A stretch of DNA of 25,066 nucleotides from CAG-103 sp905215475 (GCA_905215475.1 CAJMPW010000009.1:1-25066), one strand, 5' to 3'; shown: positions 15,361-24,754, numbered from the stretch's first letter. The notes: generated by a model not told the origin, from the letters alone. A program made the numbers and translations.

Positions 15361-15402
15361 AAACAAAAGCGCCACCTGTCCGCGTGCTGCGGGCAGGTGG
15401 CG
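15361..15402 (-). terminator. Terminator of deoD
   Basis: A 14-bp stem with one G-T pair (15370-15383 / 15389-15402) and a 5-nt loop. The minus strand continues CTTTTGTTT. It separates deoD from the BMP gene. Confidence 0.8.
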
Positions 15403-15407
15403 TTGTG

Positions 15408-16133
15408 TCAAAGATTCGCCATGTTGACGGCGGTGTCGAGCGCGATCGTGATCATCTGCACGAAGGAGTTTTGCCGCTGCTCGGAGGTGAGCTCCTCGGC
15501 GCGGTAGATGTGGTCGGAGATCGTGAAGAGTCCGAGCGCGCGCTTTCCGGCGCGGGCGGCGTTCATGTACAGACCGGCGGCCTCCATCTCGATGGCGAGC
15601 ACGCCCATCTTCTTCCACTGGTCGGGACCGTCGCTGCCGTCGTCATAGAAGTTGTCCGACGAGAGCACATTGCCCACGTGCAGCGCGACGCCGTTGGCTG
15701 CCGCCGCGGCGACGGCCTGACTGAGCAGCGTGTAGTCCGCGATGGGTGCGAACGTGCCGTTGATGCCGAACTGGTGCGCGAAATTGGAGTCCGTGCACGC
15801 GCCCGCACCGGCGACGACGTCCATCAGCTTCAGATCGTCGGCGAGCGCACCGGCAGAGCCGACGCGGATGATGTTGTCCACGTCGTAGAAATTGTACAGC
15901 TCCCAGCTGTAGATGCCGATCGACGGGATGCCCATGCCGGAGGCCATCACGGTCACGGGCACGCCCTTCCACGTGCCGGTGTAGCCCTGCACGCCGCGGA
16001 CGTTGTTGACGAGCACGGGATTTTCAAGGAAGGTCTCGGCGATGAACTTCGAGCGCAGCGGGTCGCCGGGCATGAGCACGGTCTTGGCGATCTGACCGGC
16101 TTTGGCTTCAATATGCGGCGTAGGAACAGGCAT
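15408..16133 (-). CDS. deoD: Purine nucleoside phosphorylase, DeoD type
   Basis: This 241-residue protein belongs to the hexameric PNP family. It has phosphate-binding GDPLR (23-27), 'RVGSAGAL' with the phosphate-contacting Arg/Ser, 'AIEMEAAGLY' for ribose binding, and 'SDH' carrying the catalytic aspartate. It cleaves purine (deoxy)ribonucleosides with phosphate to base and (deoxy)ribose-1-phosphate in the cytoplasm. The ATG at 16133 follows GGAGG. Its place beside a nucleoside importer and two nucleoside kinases fits salvage. It has its own promoter and terminator, divergent from udk. Confidence 0.95.
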   Translation of the reverse strand: MPVPTPHIEAKAGQIAKTVLMPGDPLRSKFIAETFLENPVLVNNVRGVQGYTGTWKGVPVTVMASGMGIPSIGIYSWELYNFYDVDNIIRVGSAGALADDLKLMDVVAGAGACTDSNFAHQFGINGTFAPIADYTLLSQAVAAAAANGVALHVGNVLSSDNFYDDGSDGPDQWKKMGVLAIEMEAAGLYMNAARAGKRALGLFTISDHIYRAEELTSEQRQNSFVQMITIALDTAVNMANL

Positions 16134-16193
16134 AAGGATACCTCCGTTTATCTCAGAATTTTCAGATCCGGCCGCAGCGGCGCGGACAGCTTC

Positions 16194-16222
16194 ATTTTAA
16201 CCGCAAAAAAGGCAAAAGTCAA
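16194..16222 (-). promoter_or_regulatory. Promoter of deoD
   Basis: Minus strand TTGACT (16217-16222), 17 bp, TAAAAT (16194-16199). It is one base from the udk -35 on the other strand, so a single bound regulator could control both directions. Confidence 0.65.
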
Positions 16223-16223
16223 A

Positions 16224-16252
16224 TTGCAACGCACCCGCGCGTGTGGTAGAAT
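16224..16252 (+). promoter_or_regulatory. Promoter of udk-tdk-vanZ operon
   Basis: TTGCAA (16224-16229), 17 bp, TAGAAT (16247-16252). The start codon lies 36 bp downstream. Confidence 0.6.
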
Positions 16253-16288
16253 GTTGGGGAAAACTATTGACCCACGGGAGGCGGCACC

Positions 16289-16912
16289 ATGAGCGACGTC
16301 ATCACGATCGGCATTGCCGGCGGCACCGGCAGCGGCAAGACCACCATCACGCGGCGCATCCTTGACGAATTCGGCGGCGATGTGAGCGTGCTGTATCACG
16401 ACAACTACTATAAGCGGCACGACGACATCCCCTTTGCCGAGCGCAAGAAGCTCAATTATGACCACCCGAACGCGTTCGACACGCCGCTGCTCGTGCAGCA
16501 TCTCGACGCGCTGCGCGCCGGGCAGCCGGTCGCGTGCCCGACGTATGACTACACAGTGCACAACCGCGCCGCCGAGACGGTCACGGTCGTCCCGGCCAAG
16601 GTCGTCGTCGTTGAGGGCATCCTCATCTTTGCCGAGCCCGCGCTGCGCGAGCGGCTGGACATCAAGATCTTCGTCGACACCGACGCCGATGTGCGCATCC
16701 TGCGGCGCATCGTGCGCGACGTGCGCGACCGCGGCCGCGATCTGGAGTCGATCGTGACGCAGTATCTGACCACGGTCAAGCCCATGCACGAGATGTTCGT
16801 CGAGCCGTCCAAGCGCTATGCCGACATCATCATCCCCGAGGGCGGGCACAACCAGGTGGCGCTCGATTTCGTCATGGAGCGCATCCGGGCCTACGTAAAG
16901 GAGCGGGATTAA
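16289..16912 (+). CDS. udk: Uridine/cytidine kinase
   Basis: This 207-residue P-loop kinase matches bacterial Udk in length and motifs. It has Walker A GGTGSGKT (11-18), 'YHDNYYK' with the catalytic aspartate, 'NYDHPNAFDTPLL' and 'PTYDYTVHNR' for nucleoside binding, then 'VVVVEGILIF'. It phosphorylates uridine and cytidine to UMP and CMP with ATP or GTP. The ATG at 16289 has GGGAGG upstream. It is first in an operon: its TAA is followed at once by the tdk ATG. Confidence 0.95.
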   Translation: MSDVITIGIAGGTGSGKTTITRRILDEFGGDVSVLYHDNYYKRHDDIPFAERKKLNYDHPNAFDTPLLVQHLDALRAGQPVACPTYDYTVHNRAAETVTVVPAKVVVVEGILIFAEPALRERLDIKIFVDTDADVRILRRIVRDVRDRGRDLESIVTQYLTTVKPMHEMFVEPSKRYADIIIPEGGHNQVALDFVMERIRAYVKERD

Positions 16913-17503
16913 ATGGCCAAACTCTACTTCAAATACGGCGCCATGGGCTCGTCGAAGTCCGCGCAGGCGCTCATCACGCAGTTCAACTACGAGGAGCTCG
17001 GCATGACCGTCTGGCTCATCAAGCCCTCGGTCGACGACCGCGACGGGGCGAACATCATCCGCTCGCGCATCGGTCTGCAGCGCGAGGCGCAGGTCATCCA
17101 CCCGGATGAGGACATCGCGGACACGTTTGCCCGCACCGGGCACGCCGATGTCATCATCGCCGACGAGGCGCAGTTTTTCTCCCCGGAGCAGATCGACCAG
17201 CTGCGCCGCATCGTCGACGAGCAGAACATCCCCGTGCTGTGCTTCGGTCTGCGGACGGATTTTCTCACGCACTTTTTCCCCGGTGCGCGGCGGCTCATGG
17301 AGCTGGCCGATTCCATCACAGAGATCAAGACCGTGTGTGCCTGCGGCCGCAAGGCGACCGTCAACGCCCGCATCGACGAGCGCGGCCGCGTCATCACCGA
17401 GGGCGGGCAGATCCTGCTCGGCGGCAACGACAGCTACGTCGCCATGTGCCACAAGTGCTGGGTGGACAAGATCCGCGCGCAGAAGGAAGCGGAAAACGCA
17501 TGA
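16913..17503 (+). CDS. tdk: Thymidine kinase (type II)
   Basis: This 196-residue protein has a type II TK fold: P-loop GAMGSSKS (9-16), DEAQF (84-88) with the catalytic glutamate, and a C-terminal zinc ribbon from a CACGRK pair and an MCHKCW pair around a lasso loop. It converts thymidine to dTMP. The P-loop has Ser where the common consensus has Gly before the Lys (GxMxSGKT/S); I believe clostridial homologues share this but cannot check it. The SD AAGGAG lies in the end of udk. The stop overlaps the vanZ-like start by 4 bp. Confidence 0.94.
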   Translation: MAKLYFKYGAMGSSKSAQALITQFNYEELGMTVWLIKPSVDDRDGANIIRSRIGLQREAQVIHPDEDIADTFARTGHADVIIADEAQFFSPEQIDQLRRIVDEQNIPVLCFGLRTDFLTHFFPGARRLMELADSITEIKTVCACGRKATVNARIDERGRVITEGGQILLGGNDSYVAMCHKCWVDKIRAQKEAENA

Positions 17504-17934
17504 ACCGCCGCGCCAGCCGCATTCTGACCGTCTGCGCCGGTGCGTGGCTGCTGGTCATCTGGGGGCAATCGTGTATGCCCGCCACGCACAGCGGCGCCGA
17601 GAGCGGCGCACTGCTGACGCTCGTGCAGGCGTTCCTGCCGCACATGACCGACCACATCCTGCGCAAATGCGCGCACTTCGGCGAGTATGCGCTCCTCGGC
17701 GTGTTCACCGCCGCCGCGCTGCGCACGGGGGCGCACTTTTCATGGCCGGCTGCGCTGCTGCCCGGCACGCTCGCAGCGCTGTGCGACGAGACGATCCAGC
17801 TCTTCGTCCCCGGCCGCAGCGGGCAGATCACGGACGTCTGGCTCGACACGGCGGGCTATCTCACCGGTGCGCTGCTGACGCTGCTGATCTTTTTCCTGTG
17901 CCGCAAGCGCCCGAAACAACGAAAAACCCCATGA
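17500..17934 (+). CDS. VanZ-like family membrane protein
   Basis: This 144-residue protein has about four hydrophobic segments and the VanZ-like landmarks 'RKCAHFGEYALLGVF' (about 56-70) and 'DETIQLFVPGRSGQITDVWLDTAGYLTG' in the third segment region. Its function is unknown for most members; VanZ itself gives low-level teicoplanin resistance, and nothing here suggests a van cluster. The ATG at 17500 overlaps the tdk stop, so it is translationally coupled to thymidine kinase, although no functional link is evident. Confidence 0.85.
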   Translation: MNRRASRILTVCAGAWLLVIWGQSCMPATHSGAESGALLTLVQAFLPHMTDHILRKCAHFGEYALLGVFTAAALRTGAHFSWPAALLPGTLAALCDETIQLFVPGRSGQITDVWLDTAGYLTGALLTLLIFFLCRKRPKQRKTP

Positions 17935-17964
17935 GCCTGTGCAGTGTGCACAGACCCATGGGGT
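17926..17964 (+). terminator. Terminator of udk-tdk-vanZ
   Basis: Two stacked stems, ACCCCATG (17926-17933) / CATGGGGT (17957-17964) and CTGTGCA/TGCACAG inside, overlap the vanZ-like stop codon. The T-run that follows is weak (CATTTGC), and a second 10-bp hairpin follows directly. Confidence 0.65.
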
Positions 17965-17966
17965 CA

Positions 17967-17990
17967 TTTGCTATGCAAAAGCATAGCAAA
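17967..17990. repeat. Hairpin between vanZ-like and clpB genes
   Basis: A perfect 10-bp inverted repeat TTTGCTATGC / GCATAGCAAA with an AAAA loop. Confidence 0.55.
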
Positions 17991-17999
17991 ATAAGAGAT

Positions 18000-18042
18000 G
18001 TGCCATTTCCTCGCCCCTGCGGGGCAACCGGAAATGATGCAC
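18000..18042. repeat. Compound hairpin between vanZ-like and clpB genes
   Basis: GTGC and ATTTCC (18000-18010) pair with GGAAAT and GCAC (18030-18042). An inner 5-bp stem GCCCC/GGGGC (18013-18017 / 18021-18025) lies inside. Confidence 0.5.
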
Positions 18043-18103
18043 AAAAACTTCATGCACTGGCATTTGCGCTTTTTCGTAGCACAGCACGCATGCATGAAGT
18101 TTT
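18038..18103 (-). terminator. Long inverted repeat, likely clpB terminator
   Basis: Perfect 13-bp arms AAAACTTCATGCA (18044-18056) / TGCATGAAGTTTT (18091-18103) are separated by 34 nt. On the minus strand the repeat begins 6 bp after the clpB stop, and its distal arm runs into TTTTTG, so it resembles a long-looped intrinsic terminator. Confidence 0.55.
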
Positions 18104-18108
18104 ATGCC

Positions 18109-20703
<2,595 letters not shown>

Positions 20704-20743
20704 AGTCGGGTTGCTGCGTGTTCCGGCACGCAGCGCCTCCTTT
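20704..20743 (-). promoter_or_regulatory. clpB translation start region with intervening hairpin
   Basis: On the minus strand AAAGGAGG (20736-20743) is followed by a perfect 8-bp hairpin GCTGCGTG-CCGGAA-CACGCAGC (20713-20734) and nine more bases before the AUG. With the hairpin folded, the distance from SD to AUG becomes about ten bases, normal for initiation; unfolded it is 32, too long. Confidence 0.65.
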
Positions 20744-20765
20744 CATGAGTGGTTGCAAATGGGTG

Positions 20766-21407
20766 TCAGATGAGGATCTGCGCGCGCTGCTGCTCAGCAC
20801 AGTAGAGCGCCTCGATCTCGGGCGGGGTATATTTGCCCGCAAGGTACGCCTTCATGAGCCGGTCGAACAGCTGCACATAGTCCGAGATCGCGCGGGCGAT
20901 CTCCTCGCTCGTGTAGTCGTGATCCGGCGGCAGCGAGAGCGTGCGCACAAACTTCCCGTCGTACAGGGCATACTCCGGCGCAACGCCGGACAGGTGCGCA
21001 TCCTCGATCTGCTTCCAGAGGCGGAAAAACTGCGTCATGCTCTGCAACAGCGCCGCCGACTGGGTGCGGAAGATCACGGCCAGCTCGCCGAGCCCCTCCT
21101 GCTTGTCGCCATAGAGCGCGACCTCGTACTTGACCGTCGGGCGGTACTTATATTCAAGGCTGCTCTTGAGGGACATACTCGTCGTATGCGGGGCGAAAAA
21201 CGGCACAAGGTCACGCGCCGGGGCGACGAGCTGCTCGATCTCATGGAAAATACTCTCGATGCGGCGCTCCGGCGTCATGACCGAGGTATAGTCGGCAAGG
21301 ATCTGGTTGATCAGTGCCGAGCGGTTCGTGCCCATGCGGTGGGCCATGCGGTCGATCTCGCGCACGACCTCTTCGTTGAGCATGAGGCTGTATAGTGTTT
21401 TCTTCAT
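20766..21407 (-). CDS. Ribbon-helix-helix N-terminal protein of unknown function
   Basis: This 213-residue protein is not a family I recognise as a whole. Residues 3-45 fit a ribbon-helix-helix DNA-binding fold: strand TLYSLMLN, helix EEVVREIDRMAHRMG, turn TNRS and helix ALINQILADY, as in CopG/Arc-type repressors. Residues 46-213 form an uncharacterised domain rich in aromatic and charged residues, with no membrane segments. The open frame is followed 62 bp later by clpB with no terminator between, so the two are probably cotranscribed. A role as regulator of its own operon is plausible but not shown. The SD is GGTGAT, perfectly complementary to the 16S tail, inside a small hairpin. Confidence 0.8.
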   Translation of the reverse strand: MKKTLYSLMLNEEVVREIDRMAHRMGTNRSALINQILADYTSVMTPERRIESIFHEIEQLVAPARDLVPFFAPHTTSMSLKSSLEYKYRPTVKYEVALYGDKQEGLGELAVIFRTQSAALLQSMTQFFRLWKQIEDAHLSGVAPEYALYDGKFVRTLSLPPDHDYTSEEIARAISDYVQLFDRLMKAYLAGKYTPPEIEALYCAEQQRAQILI

Positions 21408-21420
21408 CGGTGCATCACCG
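21408..21420 (-). promoter_or_regulatory. Hairpin covering the SD of the RHH gene
   Basis: On the minus strand CGGTG-ATG-CACCG forms a 5-bp, 3-nt-loop hairpin immediately before the AUG and includes most of the SD GGTGAT. Confidence 0.45.
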
Positions 21421-21443
21421 CTTTCTTTTTTCTTACATTGTGC

Positions 21444-21472
21444 ATTCTACACCCGCCCTATAACTTTGTCAA
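21444..21472 (-). promoter_or_regulatory. Promoter of the RHH-clpB operon
   Basis: Minus strand TTGACA (21467-21472), 17 bp, TAGAAT (21444-21449). An AT-rich block (21473-21512) upstream resembles an UP element. No CIRCE (TTAGCACTC-N9-GAGTGCTAA) is present. Confidence 0.8.
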
Positions 21473-21558
21473 GCATTTTTATATAAATTTAAATGCAAAT
21501 TATATAATTGTTTTTGAGCGCAGCGGCTCGCCCGCACCGCGCCGAAGTGTGACCGCGC

Positions 21559-21587
21559 TTGCAATCTGCGCCGGAATCTCCTATAAT
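21559..21587 (+). promoter_or_regulatory. Promoter of the glucosyltransferase-like gene
   Basis: TTGCAA (21559-21564), 17 bp, TATAAT (21582-21587), followed by GGGAGG (21605-21610) before the ATG at 21617. The leader is only about 23 nt. Confidence 0.75.
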
Positions 21588-21616
21588 AAAGCATCAACAA
21601 TTCCGGGAGGAACGAC

Positions 21617-23209
21617 ATGAAACTGGACGAACTGACACAGCGGCGGTGGCACCGGCTGCAGCCGGCGCAGCGCGCGGCCTTTTTTGCGTGCATCATCACC
21701 GGGTATCTGGTGCACCTCTACGCCTTTACGAATATCGTCCCGTGCTCTGACGGGCTCAGCCGGGTGTATGACCCGCAGCAGATGACCGTGTCCGGCCGCT
21801 GGTTTCTCCACTACGCCAGTATGCTCAACGGCTTCACGCAGATGCCGGCGGTCATCGGTCTGCTGTCGATGCTGCTGCTGGGCGCTGCGGCCGCGATGAC
21901 GGTCGGCCTGCTGCGGCTGCGCAGCCGGAGTCTGGGCGGCGTGTGCGGCGCCGTGATGGCGGCGTTTCCCTGCCTGGGCTACACGTTTTTGTATATGTTC
22001 ACCGCCAGCGCCTACTGTCTGGCCATTTTCATGGCGGTGCTGGCCGTGCAGCTTGCCGTGCGCGGCAAGTGGCGGCTCGTGCCGGCGGTGCTGCTGCTGG
22101 CCATGGCCATGGGCACGTATCAGGCTTATGCGGCGATGAGCATCGCGCTGAGCGTGCTCGTCGTGATCGAATATCTGACCCGGCCGGAGGCGACGCTGCG
22201 CGGCACGCTGCGGCTCGGCGGACGGCTCGTGGCCTTCCTCGCGCTCGGCGCGGCGGCGTATTACGGCATTTTGCAGATCTTCCTGCGCGTCAAGCACGTG
22301 CAGCTGCTGTCCTACCTCGGCATGGACACCGTCATGACGCACTATCCGCTGGCCAAGCTGCCGAGCCTGCTGGTGACCACCTACAAGCAGGTTCTCGCCT
22401 TCTTCTTCATCCCCGGCAGCGCCAACGGCTATGACACGCCGGTCCTGAGCGTGCTCAACGCGCTGCTGCTGGCCGCCGCCGCGGTGGGTCTCGTCGCCGC
22501 GCTGCGGCGCGACGGGCTGCTCCGGCAGCCGTGGCGCGTGCTGCTGCTGCTCGTGCTGATCCTGCTCTTCCCGCTGGCGATCAACTTCGGTCAGATCATG
22601 AGCCCGTACTCCGCGCCCACGCCGATCATGAAATACGCCTTTGTGCTGGTGTATCTGGCAGCGCTGCTGATGCTCGATCAGTGCGACGGGTGCATCCCGC
22701 GCCCCAAGGCGGCGGGCATCGCGGGCGCAGTGTGCGTGTGCGCGCTGCTCGTGTGCTTTCTCCAGACCAACAACCTGCTCTACACGGCTTCCGCGCAGGC
22801 GCACCGCGCCACGCAGAGCTATCTCACGCGCATGATGACGCGCGTGGAGGACTGCGACGGCTACACGCCGGGGATGGAGGTTGTCATCATCGGCACGATC
22901 CCGGACGCGCAGATGCACTCCGCCATCGAGAGCTACGCGCAGGTCGAGCATTACAGCGTGCCCATCCATCAGGTAGCGCCCCTGAATAAGCACCTCTATT
23001 ACTATCTCAACGACTGGCTCAGCATCCCGATCGAAGAGCCGTCGCAGGAGACCATGGCCGCCGTCGCCGGCAGCGATGCGTTTGCCGCCATGCCGCTCTA
23101 TCCGCAGCAGGGCAGCGTAAAGGTGCTCGACGGCCGTGTGGTCGTAAAGCTCAGCGAGCAGTATACGCCCAAATCCGACTTTGAGATCGCCTTTGAAAAC
23201 CGGCGATGA
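21617..23209 (+). CDS. Glucosyltransferase domain membrane protein (GtrII-like, GT-C type)
   Basis: This 530-residue protein has about ten hydrophobic segments in residues 20-395 and a soluble C-terminal domain of about 130 residues. The first external loop reads 'VPCSDGLSRVYDPQQMTVSGRWFLHY', with the acidic residue and GRW expected in GtrII-type (Glucos_trans_II) glucosyltransferases that use a lipid-linked sugar outside the membrane. It probably decorates a cell-surface polymer such as a teichoic acid or polysaccharide; donor and acceptor are unknown. It is monocistronic, with its own consensus promoter and a strong terminator. No GtrA flippase or GtrB-like polyprenyl glucosyltransferase lies beside it. 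Confidence 0.75.
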   Translation: MKLDELTQRRWHRLQPAQRAAFFACIITGYLVHLYAFTNIVPCSDGLSRVYDPQQMTVSGRWFLHYASMLNGFTQMPAVIGLLSMLLLGAAAAMTVGLLRLRSRSLGGVCGAVMAAFPCLGYTFLYMFTASAYCLAIFMAVLAVQLAVRGKWRLVPAVLLLAMAMGTYQAYAAMSIALSVLVVIEYLTRPEATLRGTLRLGGRLVAFLALGAAAYYGILQIFLRVKHVQLLSYLGMDTVMTHYPLAKLPSLLVTTYKQVLAFFFIPGSANGYDTPVLSVLNALLLAAAAVGLVAALRRDGLLRQPWRVLLLLVLILLFPLAINFGQIMSPYSAPTPIMKYAFVLVYLAALLMLDQCDGCIPRPKAAGIAGAVCVCALLVCFLQTNNLLYTASAQAHRATQSYLTRMMTRVEDCDGYTPGMEVVIIGTIPDAQMHSAIESYAQVEHYSVPIHQVAPLNKHLYYYLNDWLSIPIEEPSQETMAAVAGSDAFAAMPLYPQQGSVKVLDGRVVVKLSEQYTPKSDFEIAFENRR

Positions 23210-23217
23210 CCTGCACC

Positions 23218-23252
23218 CCGGGGAGACGCACCGTGCGTCTCCCCGGTTTTTT
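23218..23252 (+). terminator. Terminator of the glucosyltransferase-like gene
   Basis: A perfect 13-bp stem (23218-23230 / 23234-23246) with loop CCG is followed by six T residues. Confidence 0.92.
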
Positions 23253-23269
23253 ATGCCGGGATAACATAA

Positions 23270-23296
23270 GCGCCCGGACTTGAGATGTCCGGGCGC
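23270..23296 (-). terminator. Terminator hairpin of the ClC gene
   Basis: A perfect 10-bp stem GCGCCCGGAC / GTCCGGGCGC with a 7-nt loop lies 8 bp beyond the ClC stop. The minus-strand tail is a weak T-run (CTTATGTTAT). Confidence 0.65.
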
Positions 23297-23304
23297 GAAA
23301 AGGA

Positions 23305-24570
23305 TCATTTTGCGTGGATGTTGATAAACTCGGTCCTCAGCTTGGAGTAGAGGATCTTCTGACTGCTGTAGAGCCCAAAATAGCCCGAGAGCATATAGGC
23401 GATGCCGCACGCGAGCGCGAAATACACGAGCTGCCCCGCGCCGAAAAGCTCGATGCTGAGGATGACCGAGGCGATCGGACAGTTGACCGCGCCGCAGAAC
23501 ACGCACACAAGCCCGAGCGCCGCGGCAAACCCCGTCGGGATGCCGAGCAGACCGCCGAGCACGCAGCCGAGCGTTGCGCCGATGAAAAACGTCGGCACGA
23601 CCTCGCCGCCCTTGAAGCCGCTGCCGATGGTGACGGCGGTGAACAGCAGCTTCCAGAAAAACGCATCGGGCGCCGCCTGTCCGTCCTCGATGGCGCGGGT
23701 GATGACGTCCATGCCGGCGCCGTTATAGTCCCCCGTGCCGACGAGCAGCGACAGCACAATCACGATCCCGCCGCCCGCGGCGATGCGCAGCCACGTGTTC
23801 GGGATGCGGCTGGAAAACAGCCGCTCCGTGCCGTGCATGGTCACGCAAAAGAGGATGCTCATCAGCGAACACACGGCGGCGAGCCCTGCCACGCGCAGCA
23901 GCAAAAGCTTCGGCGCGGCCGCGAATGCGAACGTGAACTGCGTCGGCGCGATGCCGAAGGCGTTGGCGATGGCGAGCGCGGCAAGCGAGGCAACGATGCA
24001 CGGCACGAGCGCGGAGTAGTAAAACACGCCCACGCTGATGACCTCGAGCGCGAAAATGGTCGCGGTCAGCGGTGTGCCGAACAGCGCCGAGAACACGGCG
24101 CTCATGCCGCAGAGCGTGGCGATGCGCATATCCTTTTCATCGAGGTGAAACAGCCGCCCGATGTAGCAGCCGAGGCTGCCGCCGATCTGCAGCGCCGCGC
24201 CCTCACGCCCGGCACTGCCGCCGAACAGGTGCGTGATGACGGTCGACAGATAGATCGCCGGCACGAGCAGCAGCGGCACCTTGTCGCCGAAGTGGATGGC
24301 GTCGATGATGGCATTGGTGTTCTTGTTTTCCATTTTGGTCAGGCGGTAAATGGCCGCGATCAGCAAGCCGCCCACAGGCAGCAGCCACAGCAGCCACGGG
24401 TGCGCGGCGCGAAACGTCGCCGCCCAGTTCACGCTCAGGTGAAAGGCCGAGCCGACCAGCCCGCCGATGCCGCCGGTCACGCCCGCGATGATGAGCCATT
24501 TGAGGAACGTGCAGATGAATTCCAACATGGTGCGCGCCTCGCGTTCGGCCTCTTTTTTCATATCGTCCAC
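23305..24570 (-). CDS. ClC family anion transporter, possibly fluoride type (EriC-F)
   Basis: This 421-residue membrane protein has ClC signature regions. 'GGSAGREGAALQIGGS' carries the gating glutamate of the GREG motif, and 'GSGFKGGEVVPTFFIGATLG' corresponds to the GxFxP region. The KGGEVVP form, and Ala rather than Pro after REG, resemble the fluoride/proton antiporter subgroup more than E. coli ClC; no fluoride riboswitch was found upstream. The start is uncertain: GTG at 24570 has AGGA ten bases upstream, ATG at 24561 has no close SD, and ATG at 24528 has GAGG eight bases upstream. The gene is single and faces a tandem repeat that overlaps its likely promoter. Confidence 0.85.
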   Translation of the reverse strand: MDDMKKEAEREARTMLEFICTFLKWLIIAGVTGGIGGLVGSAFHLSVNWAATFRAAHPWLLWLLPVGGLLIAAIYRLTKMENKNTNAIIDAIHFGDKVPLLLVPAIYLSTVITHLFGGSAGREGAALQIGGSLGCYIGRLFHLDEKDMRIATLCGMSAVFSALFGTPLTATIFALEVISVGVFYYSALVPCIVASLAALAIANAFGIAPTQFTFAFAAAPKLLLLRVAGLAAVCSLMSILFCVTMHGTERLFSSRIPNTWLRIAAGGGIVIVLSLLVGTGDYNGAGMDVITRAIEDGQAAPDAFFWKLLFTAVTIGSGFKGGEVVPTFFIGATLGCVLGGLLGIPTGFAAALGLVCVFCGAVNCPIASVILSIELFGAGQLVYFALACGIAYMLSGYFGLYSSQKILYSKLRTEFINIHAK

Positions 24571-24598
24571 GGCAAAAGTGTCCTTTTTGTGCGTATTT

Positions 24599-24615
24599 GC
24601 GCCGCTAATCGGCGC
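24599..24615 (-). promoter_or_regulatory. Hairpin in the ClC leader
   Basis: A 6-bp GC stem GCGCCG/CGGCGC with a 5-nt loop lies between the presumed -10 and the start codon. Confidence 0.4.
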
Positions 24616-24625
24616 GAACAAAGAT

Positions 24626-24654
24626 ACTATACAACAGAATTTGCGGAAATTCCA
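24626..24654 (-). promoter_or_regulatory. Likely promoter of the ClC gene
   Basis: Minus strand TATAGT (24626-24631) is a good -10. The -35 at 17 bp is weak (TGGAAT, 24649-24654), as expected for a regulated promoter. It lies inside the first direct repeat. Confidence 0.4.
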
Positions 24655-24694
24655 CCGCCGGAAGCACAGAATTTGCGGAAATTGTACCGCCGGA
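24635..24694. repeat. Tandem 28-bp direct repeat with palindromic core
   Basis: Two copies (24635-24662 and 24667-24694, period 32) differ at two adjacent bases (CC versus GT). Each contains the palindrome AATTT-GCGG-AAATT (24638-24651, 24670-24683). Copy 1 overlaps the ClC promoter; copy 2 ends one base before the -35 of the tRNA-Ser promoter. This looks like a pair of operator sites. Confidence 0.75.
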
Positions 24695-24695
24695 C

Positions 24696-24724
24696 TTGAT
24701 TTTTTCAGCGGGATTGGTTATAAT
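24696..24724 (+). promoter_or_regulatory. Promoter of the first tRNA-Ser half
   Basis: TTGATT (24696-24701), 17 bp, TATAAT (24719-24724), 30 bp before the tRNA 5' end. Confidence 0.75.
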
Positions 24725-24754
24725 CATGCGTGCATTCGTAAAATGCACATATAT

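Noticed and set aside
16148..17452. 434-codon minus-strand frame opposite udk and tdk
   Set aside because: Covers two well-supported kinase genes and the deoD promoter region; shadow composition.
17926..18108. CRISPR array
   Set aside because: The repeats are inverted, not direct, and have no regular spacing or spacers.
21408..21616. CIRCE or CtsR operator before the RHH-clpB operon
   Set aside because: Neither TTAGCACTC-N9-GAGTGCTAA nor a tandem GGTCAAA heptad was found.
21581..23506. 641-codon minus-strand frame opposite the glucosyltransferase-like gene
   Set aside because: His/Arg/Gln-rich shadow that overlaps the end of the ClC gene and the terminators.
24571..24754. Fluoride riboswitch upstream of the ClC gene
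   Set aside because: The conserved GGNGAUGG start and CUGAUGACUCCU core could not be found on the minus strand.
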